Source: Jiangella aurantiaca (lineage in GTDB: Bacteria > Actinomycetota > Actinomycetes > Jiangellales > Jiangellaceae). From it: 34,285 bases of DNA. The stretch is from the NCBI RefSeq assembly GCF_004349105.1, contig NZ_SMLB01000063.1, forward strand, positions 1-34,285. Direction: 5' to 3'. A program made the position numbers and the translations under genes. The number at the start of each line of letters is the position of its first letter. The stretch's first letter is position 1. Below the pieces are notes generated by a model, which saw nothing but the letters and a program-made list of their open reading frames with translations, did not search any database and was not told where the DNA came from. This document shows positions 17,701 to 28,071 of this stretch, in pieces.

Positions 17701-18153
17701 GGGACCATCACCTTCGGCACGGCCGGCGGGGCGCGGTGCGAGGCGACGGTGACCGACGGCGCGGCGAGCTGCTCGCTCGGCGTCCTGGACGCGGGGACGC
17801 ACGAGGTCTCGGCGGCGTACTCGGGCGACGCCGAGTACGCGCCGTCCACCGGCACCGGGCGGGTGACGGTCCGGCGGGCGCCGGCATGGTTCGCGGCAGC
17901 CGCCGCGGACGACACCGTGCCGGCCGGCGAACCCGTGCTGCTGACGGCGACCCTGGCGCCGGCGGCGACCGGCGACGTGCGGTTCACCTCCCGCGGTACG
18001 ACACTCTGCGTAGCGGTGGTCGAGGACGGCGCGGCGAGCTGCGAGACCGCCGCCGACCTGAAGCCTGGCCCGTACAGCGTCGTCGCGTACTACGACGGCG
18101 ACGCGAACCACCTGCCGGACCAGGCGAGGTTCGTCGTCCGCGTCCAGCGGTAG
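14719..18153 (+). CDS. Secreted LamG / metallophosphoesterase / Ig-like multidomain protein
   Basis: An 1144-residue extracellular protein. In order: a signal peptide (1-35, with RRRR then a hydrophobic core); a LamG/concanavalin-like domain (about 50-255); Ig-like modules (about 265-450); a further beta domain (about 455-615); a calcineurin-like metallophosphoesterase (about 618-860); a fibronectin-type segment (about 890-960); and two Ig-like Big_3-type repeats (about 965-1050 and 1055-1144). Metal and catalytic residues are D625/Q627 (SDTQ), D661 (TGD), N695/H696/D697 (GNHDD), H777 (ATHW) and H811/H813 (GHIHN); DxQ replaces the common DxH. It probably hydrolyses a phosphoester at or outside the cell surface, with LamG and Ig modules binding glycans. 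There is no sortase motif or C-terminal helix. The GTG start has GAGGAG upstream. A strong hairpin follows the stop. Confidence 0.88.
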   Translation: MRSHPHHRRRRPAIAVAALGLLFGGLFVPSGQATQDVTVSGPVTTAAAVTVPEADVFDVDFEDGTPVEHTQNLPPRTVGAPVYGTDPSVPGTVATFDGDDALVYPFGGQWSKLSTSFSVECVFRFNGTGPDQHGNVCSDAEGGGVAIDVGGGAMEVWAHIGGAYKRINARLEPGRWYHAMAVWDGSTLFLYVDGRVAAQTAATGALRLPPATAQNWVVGADAASNGGIQSYSLSSVETARVYSQALTAEQVAVLADAAFEEEESVVTVLSPRPGEQIGGGTVALTGVVTEPADVSYRLDGGDPVSLGRVDGTFDAQLTDVPTGTHTVEVTAETDGGSAETETVEFSVDATGPEITVRSPLDGGTYDGVTVTVDVVADDPAGVESLELLLDGEPISDGAVIDPEAVTDGEHTLVATATDTLLNTSTKTVTFTTSGNQPDPPAGPAPADGATDVPPGAAELSVTATDPAGDVLDVEFKRGYEGDGAAVVRDGSSTNARPGRGTGDPAADAAAIAVADGESATTNAEAAYPFQQFEVAVPADVGATRFTVEWTGEVPRGHRAELSVWNHTTRSWQLLAEGDGGQPLTLSGAARVDETVREGAAQVLVQDAGAAVIDDDDVVSFAWMSDTQWYSNKEPETYQKMVDWVITNRAAKDLGYGVHTGDIVQTPNAAIEWARASEIMRTWDDAGFPYGVVPGNHDDVGGGEYRPYREHFGADRYEDNPWYGGTVADNVQHYDLLSTPKADFLVMYLDWTLDDGEIAWANEVIRAHPDHNVIVATHWYIGAGGAFTGPGQRIFDEVVVPNENVDLVLCGHIHNTAYNIKHLDDGRVVVEVLYDTQQLPTAGGGWMRTIDFDTTARTMTHDSFSVLTPEADSAFGDPAAENFTTPLQLDTPTRSIATDHLGVSAWGDARIGLAADVASGERATVAVDGLAPNTTYQWYAQATDADGYYATSPIWEFTTGAGVGSTETEVTVRPATTTYGTPVEVSATVSPAGATGTITFGTAGGARCEATVTDGAASCSLGVLDAGTHEVSAAYSGDAEYAPSTGTGRVTVRRAPAWFAAAAADDTVPAGEPVLLTATLAPAATGDVRFTSRGTTLCVAVVEDGAASCETAADLKPGPYSVVAYYDGDANHLPDQARFVVRVQR

Positions 18154-18160
18154 TCCCGGC

Positions 18161-18196
18161 GCCGGCCGCCCCACCTCGGCAGATGGGGCGGCCGGC
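18161..18196 (+). terminator. Strong hairpin terminator after the phosphoesterase gene
   Basis: A perfect 13-bp GC-rich stem (GCCGGCCGCCCCA at 18161-18173 with TGGGGCGGCCGGC at 18184-18196) and a 10-nt loop begin 8 bp after the stop codon. There is no T-run, as is usual for hairpin terminators in high-GC actinobacteria. Confidence 0.75.
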
Positions 18197-18277
18197 CCCC
18201 CGGTGAGCGCCCACGGAATCCGGCCGATTCCGCGATCCGGGCGAATGACCGGTCGGTAACCGGGCACGATAGGTCTC

Positions 18278-18787
18278 GTGCCGGAACTGGTTCGCCCCAC
18301 GGTCGAGGTCCACGAGTCGTGGCTCGAGGCCGTCGGCGAGCCCGGCTACGAGCCGCGCTGGGCCGATGACCTGCAGCTCGCGGACATGGTCCGGCCGGAG
18401 GGATTCGCCGCGTACGTGCGCCGGCAGATCGACGACGAGCGCGACGACGCCCCGCGCGCCCGCGGCATGGTCCCGTCGACCCACCTCTGGTACGTCGACG
18501 GCCCGATCTTCATCGGCCGGCTGTCGATCCGGCACCACCTGACCCCGTGGCTGCGCGACTACGGCGGCCACATCGGCTACGACGTCCGCCCGTCGGCGCG
18601 GCGCCGCGGCCACGCGACGGCGATGCTGCAGCTGGCGATGCCGTGGTCGGCCAAGCTCGGCATCGACCCCGTCCTCGTCACCTGCGACGTCGACAACATC
18701 GCATCCCGCAAGGTGATCGAGGCCGCCGGCGGCGTCTTCGAGGACGAGCGGCACGGCAAGCTGCGCTACTGGGTCCCGGCCAGCTGA
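18278..18787 (+). CDS. GNAT-family N-acetyltransferase
   Basis: A 169-residue acetyltransferase-like protein. The acetyl-CoA binding segment IGYDVRPSARRRGHATAML (about residues 102-120) fits GNAT motif A (R/Q-x-x-G-x-G/A), and DVDNIASRKVIEAAGG (about 145-160) fits the motif B region. It should transfer an acetyl group from acetyl-CoA to a small amine or protein N-terminus; the target cannot be read from sequence. It starts with GTG about 80 bp after the terminator hairpin and is convergent with the kinase-like gene downstream, with a 50-bp gap that shows no obvious hairpin. Confidence 0.85.
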   Translation: MPELVRPTVEVHESWLEAVGEPGYEPRWADDLQLADMVRPEGFAAYVRRQIDDERDDAPRARGMVPSTHLWYVDGPIFIGRLSIRHHLTPWLRDYGGHIGYDVRPSARRRGHATAMLQLAMPWSAKLGIDPVLVTCDVDNIASRKVIEAAGGVFEDERHGKLRYWVPAS

Positions 18788-18837
18788 CCGCCGGCCTGGC
18801 CCATTTTCCGTTGTGGGGACTCGCCGCTGCCTCAGCC

Positions 18838-19587
18838 TCACAACCGGGATCTCAGCACGTCGACCTCACAGCCCGGCGCGAACGGGTCGAAGCCGTGCTC
18901 GACCAGCCAGCGAATCACCAGCAGGCTTCGCAACGACCACCACGCGCGGATCACGTCGAGGTCGACGTCGGTGCCGTAGCCGGCGATGACGTCGCCGAGG
19001 TGTTCCTCGTGTCCGAGCGTCAAGATGGCGAGGTCGAACAGGGCATCACCCTGGCCAGCCTCGGACCAGTCGATGATGCCAGTGATCTCGTCGTCGTCGT
19101 CGACGAACACGTGAGTGATCTGCAGGTCGCCGTGCGTGAACACCGGAGTCCACGGCCGGAGCGCGGCCTCGGCGACCTGGCGGTTGCGGGTGACCAGGTC
19201 GGCGGGCAGGACGCCGTTCGTCACGAGCCACTCGCACTCGCCGTCGAGATCCGCCGCCAGCTCGTCGCGGCCCCGGCCGGCCCGGCCCGGCCGGGGCGAC
19301 AGCGGCCCGTCGTGCAGCTTCCGGATGGCGGCACCCGCCCTGGCCCACGCCGCCGGCGACGCGGTCGACGGCTCGCCGAGGCGGCCGAGCGCGGTCCCCG
19401 GGACCGCGGCGATCGCGAGCACGGGCGGCTTGCGCCACAGGACTTCCGGGGTCGGGACCGGCGCCAGGGCCATCGCCTCGACCTCGACATCGATGCGCGT
19501 CTGATCGGCGTCCACCTTGAGGAATACGTCGCCGACGCGCAGGGTCGCGCGCTCGGAGTGGGCGACGACGACCTTGACCTCATCCAT
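18838..19587 (-). CDS. Aminoglycoside phosphotransferase (APH)-family kinase-like protein
   Basis: A 249-residue protein of the APH/choline kinase fold. The catalytic loop is HGDLQITH (H152, G153, D154) and the metal-binding aspartate is D173 in IIDWSEA. The usual asparagine of the HGDxxxxN motif is replaced by H159. The N-lobe is short, with K24 in VFLKVD as the likely ATP-contacting lysine. Family members phosphorylate aminoglycosides, macrolides, homoserine or other metabolites; this sequence does not tell which, and a resistance role should not be assumed. The convergent GNAT gene and the upstream methyltransferase gene are separate units. Confidence 0.75.
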   Translation of the reverse strand: MDEVKVVVAHSERATLRVGDVFLKVDADQTRIDVEVEAMALAPVPTPEVLWRKPPVLAIAAVPGTALGRLGEPSTASPAAWARAGAAIRKLHDGPLSPRPGRAGRGRDELAADLDGECEWLVTNGVLPADLVTRNRQVAEAALRPWTPVFTHGDLQITHVFVDDDDEITGIIDWSEAGQGDALFDLAILTLGHEEHLGDVIAGYGTDVDLDVIRAWWSLRSLLVIRWLVEHGFDPFAPGCEVDVLRSRL

Positions 19588-19722
19588 GGGCGACCAGTAT
19601 CCCGGGGATGATCGTCGACGTCGCCAGGTTTATCGCATGCGATTGCGCGGCTGACCACGTCCCGCTACCCGGCGGCCTCGTGCACAACACTCACCGCTGA
19701 CCAGGTCAAGCCCACCACTTTG

Positions 19723-20457
19723 TCATGAGTCCTTAGCCCAGGCGGAGACGTGGGCACGGCTGTCGCCGGTGAACGGAGCGCGGTGCCAGTCGCTCCACCG
19801 GCCCCGCAGCGTCAGGCCGGCGAGCCGGCCCATGAGGTCCAGCTCCGACGGCCAGACATAGCGGTGCGGCGACGAGAAGGTCCTGAGCTCGCCGTCGACG
19901 GCCCAGTAGTGGTGTGAGACCGCCACCTGGGCGGCGAGGTCGCCGTATTCCTCGAAGCCGAGGTGGTCCGAAGTGCGGGCGAACACATGGAGGGTCTCGC
20001 CCGGCGGCAGGCGGCGCAGCTCCGGCACGTAGTTCTCGACGACGAACCGGCCGCCTGGCGCCAGCTGCGCCGCCGCGGTGCGGAAGCACTCCACCTGCTC
20101 ATCCTGTGTGGTCAGGTTGGTGATGGTGTTGCGTAGCAGGTAGATCAGTGTGAACGTGCCGCCCACGATGGTGCGGGCGAAGTCGCCGACGGTGACGCCG
20201 ACGGCGTCCGCGCCGGGTTGCGCGCGCAGCCGGGCCACCATGGCCGGTGACAGCTCGACGCCGTGCACCTCGACGCCGCGCCGGCTCAGCGGCAGCGCGA
20301 TGCGCCCGGTGCCGATGCCGAGCTCCAGCGCCGGACCGCCACAGGCGAGCTCGGCCAGCAGGTCGACCACGGGGTCGACGGCGGCGGACTCGAACAGCTC
20401 GGGCCAGACCCGCTCGTACCGCTGCGCCACCCAGTCGTCGAAGTGCGTCTCCGCCAT
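19723..20457 (-). CDS. Class I SAM-dependent methyltransferase
   Basis: A 244-residue protein. SAM-binding motif I is ALELGIGTGRIALPLS (about residues 38-53), with an acidic residue at the end of strand 2 (VHGVELSPAMVARLRA) and a motif IV-like TLIYLLRNTITNL. LAPGGRFVVENYVPE is the usual post-motif segment of UbiE/Mtf11-type enzymes. The acceptor substrate is unknown and the genomic context gives little help. It lies 99 bp downstream of fdhD on the same strand, and may or may not share its transcript. Confidence 0.82.
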   Translation of the reverse strand: MAETHFDDWVAQRYERVWPELFESAAVDPVVDLLAELACGGPALELGIGTGRIALPLSRRGVEVHGVELSPAMVARLRAQPGADAVGVTVGDFARTIVGGTFTLIYLLRNTITNLTTQDEQVECFRTAAAQLAPGGRFVVENYVPELRRLPPGETLHVFARTSDHLGFEEYGDLAAQVAVSHHYWAVDGELRTFSSPHRYVWPSELDLMGRLAGLTLRGRWSDWHRAPFTGDSRAHVSAWAKDS

Positions 20458-20556
20458 ACCGCCAGCATGACCACCCCAAGTGCCGGGCGGCCAGCGGTTT
20501 CGGCCCGTGCGCGTCGGGCCGCGAGCCGCCTCAGGCCTGGTGACGGCCGCGCGACG

Positions 20557-21393
20557 TCACGGGCGCGGTGCGACACGCACGCGCTCGGCGTGGGTGTAGA
20601 CGTTCATGCCTCCGCCGCGGACGAAGCCGACCAGCGTGAGCCCGCACTCGTCGGCGAGGTCGACGGCGAGGCTGGAGGGAGCGGAGACGGCGGCCAGCAC
20701 CGGCAGCCCGGCGGCGGCGGCCTTCTGGACCAGCTCGAACGACGCCCGGCCGCTGACCTGCAGCACGTGCCCCTTCAACGGCAGCAGCCCGGCCATCAGC
20801 GCCGACCCGATGACCTTGTCGACGGCGTTGTGCCGGCCGACGTCCTCGCGGACCGTCACCACGGCGCCGGTCGCGGCGAACAGGCCGGCCGCGTGCAGGC
20901 CGCCGGTGCGGTCGAACACCCGCTGCTCATCGCGCATACGGTCGGGCAGCATGGACAGGACGCCGACGTCGACGCGGGTGGGGTCGTCGGCGAGCCGCCA
21001 GCGCAAGGAGGCGCGCACGTCGACCACGCGGTCGGCGCCGCAGACGCCGCAGGCGCTCGTGGTCTCGAAAGCGCGAGTGCGCGGCGGCTCGATGCCGTGG
21101 GCGAGGGTCACCTCGATGGTGTTCTGCTCGTCGATGCACTCCTTCATGCCGGCGACGTCGGTGCGGTCGCCGATGGCACCTTCGGCGACCAGCCAGCCGG
21201 CGATGAGGTCGAAGTCGTGCCCGGGCGTGCGCATGGTGGAGGTGAGGACCTGGTCGCCGACGCGGACCAGCAGTGGCTCCTCGACCGCCAGTGTGTCGGG
21301 GCGCTGGGCCGACCGGCCCGGCCGCAGTCGGAGCACCGGTCGCCGCGTCGTCATCTGCCCCATGGCACCACCGTATGGTCCGGGCTCCGCCAC
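20557..21393 (-). CDS. fdhD: Formate dehydrogenase accessory sulfurtransferase FdhD
   Basis: A 278-residue FdhD protein. The paired cysteines C115 and C118 (SACGVCG) carry the persulfide passed from IscS-type desulfurases to the molybdenum cofactor. Other family segments are TPGHDFDLIAGWLVAEG, REDVGRHNAVDKVIG and SGRASFELVQKA. It works in the cytoplasm to sulfurate the bis-MGD cofactor that formate-dehydrogenase-type enzymes need. The molybdopterin oxidoreductase gene that starts 215 bp away on the opposite strand is its probable client. The start could instead be the ATG at 21363 or 21354; the latter has GGGG just upstream. Confidence 0.93.
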   Translation of the reverse strand: MAEPGPYGGAMGQMTTRRPVLRLRPGRSAQRPDTLAVEEPLLVRVGDQVLTSTMRTPGHDFDLIAGWLVAEGAIGDRTDVAGMKECIDEQNTIEVTLAHGIEPPRTRAFETTSACGVCGADRVVDVRASLRWRLADDPTRVDVGVLSMLPDRMRDEQRVFDRTGGLHAAGLFAATGAVVTVREDVGRHNAVDKVIGSALMAGLLPLKGHVLQVSGRASFELVQKAAAAGLPVLAAVSAPSSLAVDLADECGLTLVGFVRGGGMNVYTHAERVRVAPRP

Positions 21394-21608
21394 CGTCTCG
21401 CTCCGGTTCGAACCGCGCCGGCGCGATCGTCGTAGGGCTTCTCTTACCCAGTTGTCGCCATCCGATCAGCACCGCTCACAACCGGAGCCGGAGACGGCAG
21501 ATTGCCTGACACCACCGCGACTCAGCGACGAGCGAGAGGGGCCGATGCGAGAGGAGCGAGGGCGCTCCGGGCTGCGCAACGGCGGGCACCGAGCGCTACC
21601 GTCGGTTC

Positions 21609-23859
<2,251 letters not shown>

Positions 23860-23888
<29 letters not shown>

Positions 23889-24537
23889 CCCGCTGCGGCG
23901 CTTCGACCAGCCGCTGCAGCGCCTTCAAATCGCCGGTCACCGTCAGCCGGCCGGCGGCGACCGCGTCGTCGAGCGGCTCGGCGCCGTCGAGCACGGCCTG
24001 CCAGGCCGCCTTCGTCGTGCGGACGAGGACCTCGGGCGCGGTGGCCGCCGGGCCGCGGGCCAGCTCCGTCAGCCGGCCGTCCTCGACCCGCAGCCGGTAG
24101 ACGTCGCGGCCAAGCGCGATCTCGTAGCTCGCGGTCCACGGCTCGCGCGGCCCGCCGTCGCCGGCGAAGAAGGTGCGCAGGCCGAGCATGACGGAGTCGG
24201 CGCTGACCTCGCCGGTCAGCGGCAGCACGGGCGACCGCACGCCCCAGCGGGCCAGTGCCTGGAAGACCAACTCCAGGCCGGCGCCCCACCCGGTCAGCTC
24301 GTACACCCGGGCGGCGGCCGGCGGCGGCAGCTCACGGCGGCGCAACACGCCGTACTCCTCCAGCTCCCTGAGCCGCTTCGACAGCACGGCCGGCGTGATG
24401 CCCGGCAGCGCCTCCTGCAGGTCGCGATAGCGGCGCGGGCCGAGCCGCAGCTCACGGACGACGAGCAGCGCCCAGCGCTCGCCGACGATGTCGAGCGAGA
24501 GGGCGATCGGACAGCCCTCGCCGTAGGTCCGGGTCAC
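23860..24537 (-). CDS. HxlR-family transcriptional regulator with C-terminal SCP2-like domain
   Basis: A 225-residue regulator. The HxlR winged helix covers about residues 9-100 (CPIALSLDIVGERWALLVVRELRLGPRRYRDL, LSKRLRELEEYGVLRRREL) and includes the conserved cysteine C9. A C-terminal half of about 110 residues (VYRLRVEDGRLTEL, VTGDLKALQRLVEA) resembles a sterol-carrier/SCP2-like domain sometimes fused to HxlR regulators, and may bind a hydrophobic ligand. I place the start at the GTG at 24537 because GGAGG lies exactly 5 nt upstream; the frame is open to 24588, but that part covers the operator region. It is divergent from the alpha/beta hydrolase gene, its probable target. Confidence 0.88.
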
Positions 24538-24553
24538 TTGCACCTCCGTTCGA

Positions 24554-24591
24554 GCTATGAGAAGAATAGCACTAGCTACATTTTCCATAGC
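24554..24591. promoter_or_regulatory. Tandem operator-like dyads between hxlR and the hydrolase gene
   Basis: Two 17-bp dyads of identical form, GCTA-N9-TAGC, at 24554-24570 and 24575-24591. Their centres are 21 bp apart, two helical turns, so they face the same side of the DNA. They lie in a short AT-rich island that contains the likely divergent promoters; a minus-strand TATTCT (24568-24563) could serve as the hxlR -10. Location and symmetry make HxlR binding the simplest reading. Confidence 0.6.
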
Positions 24592-24603
24592 GAGGAGCGG
24601 ACG

Positions 24604-25461
24604 ATGACCGAGCGGATGGTCCCAGCCGGCGACGCCCAGCTGTGCGCCGAGGGGTTCGGGTCACCGGACGACCCGGCGATCCTGCTGATCGGCGGCGCGG
24701 CCGCCTCGATGGACTACTGGGAGGACGAGTTCTGCGAGCGGATCGCGGCGGCCGGGCGGCACGTCATCCGGTACGACCTGCGCGACACCGGGCGGTCCAC
24801 CGCGTATCCGGCGGGTTCACCCGGCTACACCGGCGCTGAGCTGGTGACCGACGCGCTGGCCGTGCTCGACGGGTACGGCCTGCCGGCCGCACACCTCTAC
24901 GGCATCTCGATGGGCGGAGGCATCGCGCAGGAGATCGCCGTCCTGCACCCCTCGCGGGTTCAGACGCTGACCCTGCAGTCGACCAGCCCAGCGGGACCCG
25001 GTGGGCCGGACCGTCCCGACCTGCCGCCGATGGAGCCGCAGGTGGCGGCGCTGTTCGCGTCGGAGGCGCCGCAGCCGGACTGGTCCGACCGCGAGGCCGC
25101 CATCGAGGCGCTGATCGAGGGCGAGCGGCCGTTCGACGGCGCCATCCCGCCCGATCTGGCGCGGGTGCGCGCGGTGGTGACGCGGATGTACGACCGCACG
25201 ACGGACGTCGCCGCCAGTCAGACCAACCACTGGATCCTGGAGGGCGGCGAGCTGGACCGCGGCAAGCTGGCCGAGATCACCGCGCCGACGCTGGTGCTGC
25301 ACGGCACCGCCGATCCGCTCCTCCCGTTCCCGCACGCCGAGGCGCTGGCGCGCGAGATCCCCGGCGCGCGGCTGGTCCCGCTGCCCGGCATGGGCCACCA
25401 GTACCCGCCGCGGGCCGTCTGGGACACCGTCGTCGCCGAGCTCGTCGCCCACACCGCGTGA
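24604..25461 (+). CDS. Alpha/beta hydrolase
   Basis: A 285-residue alpha/beta-hydrolase-fold enzyme. The nucleophile is S102 in the elbow GISMGG, the acid D237 (LHGTADPLLP) and the base H265 (GMGHQYPP). The oxyanion region near the N-terminus is LLIGGAAASMDYW, and YDLRDTGRS is the common segment after strand 4. It probably cleaves an ester, lactone or related bond in a small molecule; the sequence resembles the antibiotic-biosynthesis or detoxification hydrolases often paired with HxlR or TetR regulators. The ATG at 24604 has GAGGAG 6 nt upstream. The longer frame from 24538 would read through the operators and is rejected. Confidence 0.87.
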   Translation: MTERMVPAGDAQLCAEGFGSPDDPAILLIGGAAASMDYWEDEFCERIAAAGRHVIRYDLRDTGRSTAYPAGSPGYTGAELVTDALAVLDGYGLPAAHLYGISMGGGIAQEIAVLHPSRVQTLTLQSTSPAGPGGPDRPDLPPMEPQVAALFASEAPQPDWSDREAAIEALIEGERPFDGAIPPDLARVRAVVTRMYDRTTDVAASQTNHWILEGGELDRGKLAEITAPTLVLHGTADPLLPFPHAEALAREIPGARLVPLPGMGHQYPPRAVWDTVVAELVAHTA

Positions 25462-25559
25462 GCGTGCACCGGGGTTCTGCTGCGTTCGCGGGGAGGATCT
25501 GGGCACGCCTCGCCGTCTCCTGAGCCCGTTTCGCCCTGTTCGCCGGACTATGGACAGCG

Positions 25560-25645
25560 ATGATCATCAACGATCGCGGACACCACCAGGATTACCCGAG
25601 CCTCAACACGCCTACAACCGTGTTGAGGCTCGGGTAATCCTGGTG
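25560..25645 (+). repeat. Diverged box plus perfect 27-bp hairpin, copy C
   Basis: A perfect 27-bp inverted repeat with an 8-nt loop: arms 25584-25610 and 25619-25645, starting CACCAGGATTACCCGAG. Seventeen nucleotides before it stands ATGATCA (25560-25566), the core of the box seen in the other copies at nearly the same spacing, but the rest of the box is not recognisable. It lies between the converging hydrolase and YdhR-like genes and is well placed as a two-way terminator. The remainder of 25462-25671 shows nothing else. Confidence 0.7.
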
Positions 25646-25671
25646 ACGGCCCCTGAAACAGCCCCGTCCGT

Positions 25672-26013
25672 CTACGCGGGACCCGGGCCGGCGGCGAAGC
25701 CGGCGCCGCCCTCGGCGACCGCGACCACGTCGAACGGCTCCTGCAGGATCGGCGCCGACCCGATGAGCTTCGAGCCGGGCGAGTCCGCGGCCGTCTGTGC
25801 GAACGAGGCGGCGAACGCGTCGCGTGCCGCCGCGGTCTCGAACACGTAAGTGCCCTCGAACCACTCGCCCGGCCGCATGCGCCAGGTCTTGAAGCGCAGG
25901 CCGTCCATGCCGGTGAACCGGGCCAGCGAGGTGTCGTGGACGTACTCGCGCAGCGCCGCGTCGACGCCGTCGGGCGCCTCGGCCAGCGACCAGCGCACGC
26001 TCAGTCCGTACAT
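25672..26013 (-). CDS. YdhR-like putative monooxygenase (dimeric alpha/beta barrel)
   Basis: A 113-residue protein resembling the YdhR family of small dimeric alpha+beta-barrel proteins related to antibiotic-biosynthesis monooxygenases. Matching features are the N-terminal strand MYGLSVRWSLAE, a helix (DAALREYVHDTSLARFTGMDGL), the strand FKTWRMRPGEWFEGTYVFET and the helix AAARDAFAASFAQTAAD. No activity can be assigned; members are inferred to act on aromatic compounds without a metal or flavin. I chose the ATG at 26013 because GGAGG lies 4 nt upstream and it leaves a family-length protein. It follows the aminopeptidase gene by 17 bp, so the two are probably co-transcribed. Confidence 0.7.
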   Translation of the reverse strand: MYGLSVRWSLAEAPDGVDAALREYVHDTSLARFTGMDGLRFKTWRMRPGEWFEGTYVFETAAARDAFAASFAQTAADSPGSKLIGSAPILQEPFDVVAVAEGGAGFAAGPGPA

Positions 26014-26030
26014 GTGTCCTCCCGGAGGTG

Positions 26031-27602
<1,572 letters not shown>

Positions 27603-27709
27603 GCGTACTCCTCGTCCTGACTCCCGGTCCTCTGGGCAGAGTAATGCCCCCGCCCAGCGCCGCAGGCGCCGGACGAGGGCACCTATTCAATGCTCACGGC
27701 AACGACACG

Positions 27710-27877
27710 TCAGCCGACGACATCCTTCAACGCATCACCCAGAGCGCCGGCCTCGTCAGCAGTGAGCTCGACGACCAGACGACCGCCACCCTCGATCGGG
27801 ACCCGCATGACAATGCCGCGACCCTCCTTGGTGACCTCGAGCGGCCCATCGCCAGTCCGCGGCTTCATCGCCGCCAT
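27710..27877 (-). CDS. DUF3117 small protein
   Basis: A 55-residue protein matching the actinobacterial DUF3117 family (Rv1211-like): MAAMKPRTGDGPLEVTKEGR, then a segment IVMRVPIEGGGRLVVEL and a C-terminal helix (DEAGALGDALKDVV). The function is unknown, and the family is highly conserved across actinobacteria. I start it at the ATG at 27877, which has a purine-rich GAAGGAAGGGG about 7 nt upstream and gives exactly the family length; the open frame to 27973 is not family sequence. It is divergent from paaX. In mycobacteria its homologue neighbours tagA, and a tag gene is close by here too. Confidence 0.92.
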   Translation of the reverse strand: MAAMKPRTGDGPLEVTKEGRGIVMRVPIEGGGRLVVELTADEAGALGDALKDVVG

Positions 27878-27915
27878 CCGCGCACCCCTTCCTTCTTCAG
27901 GCGCACACCCAAACC

Positions 27916-27930
27916 CCCTGATGTTCAGGG
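27916..27930. promoter_or_regulatory. 15-bp dyad in the DUF3117/paaX intergenic region
   Basis: A perfect dyad CCCTGA-TGT-TCAGGG lies in the 194-bp gap between the divergent DUF3117 and paaX genes, about 38 bp before the DUF3117 start. A minus-strand GATAAT (27967-27962) nearby could be the -10 for DUF3117. The dyad could bind the PaaX-type regulator, but no PaaX consensus was recognised. Confidence 0.3.
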
Positions 27931-28071
27931 AGCACCAGCCGTGTGCGTCACGATGGAGGTCATTATCCCGCATGTTGGTCGTCGCGGGGAGACCGCGGTC
28001 GGTATGTCCTCACCTGGTGATCCCGGATCGGCGGACGTGACTGTCGGTGCGGGCTGGCAGGATGGAGGACT

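Noticed and set aside
14230-18300. A 1356-codon open frame antisense to the secreted phosphoesterase gene
   Set aside because: The sense strand has a signal peptide and a complete metallophosphoesterase motif set. The antisense product is low-complexity R/G/V/D-rich protein without domains, a usual by-product of high third-position GC.
21404-21415. CGGTTCGAACCG, resembling a tRNA T-arm
   Set aside because: No acceptor, D or anticodon arm can be folded around it, so it is just a 12-bp palindrome upstream of fdhD.
21553-21568. Small hairpin GGAGCG-AGGG-CGCTCC before the YdeP-like gene, considered as a Moco riboswitch
   Set aside because: It is far too small and lacks the conserved multi-stem Moco RNA structure.
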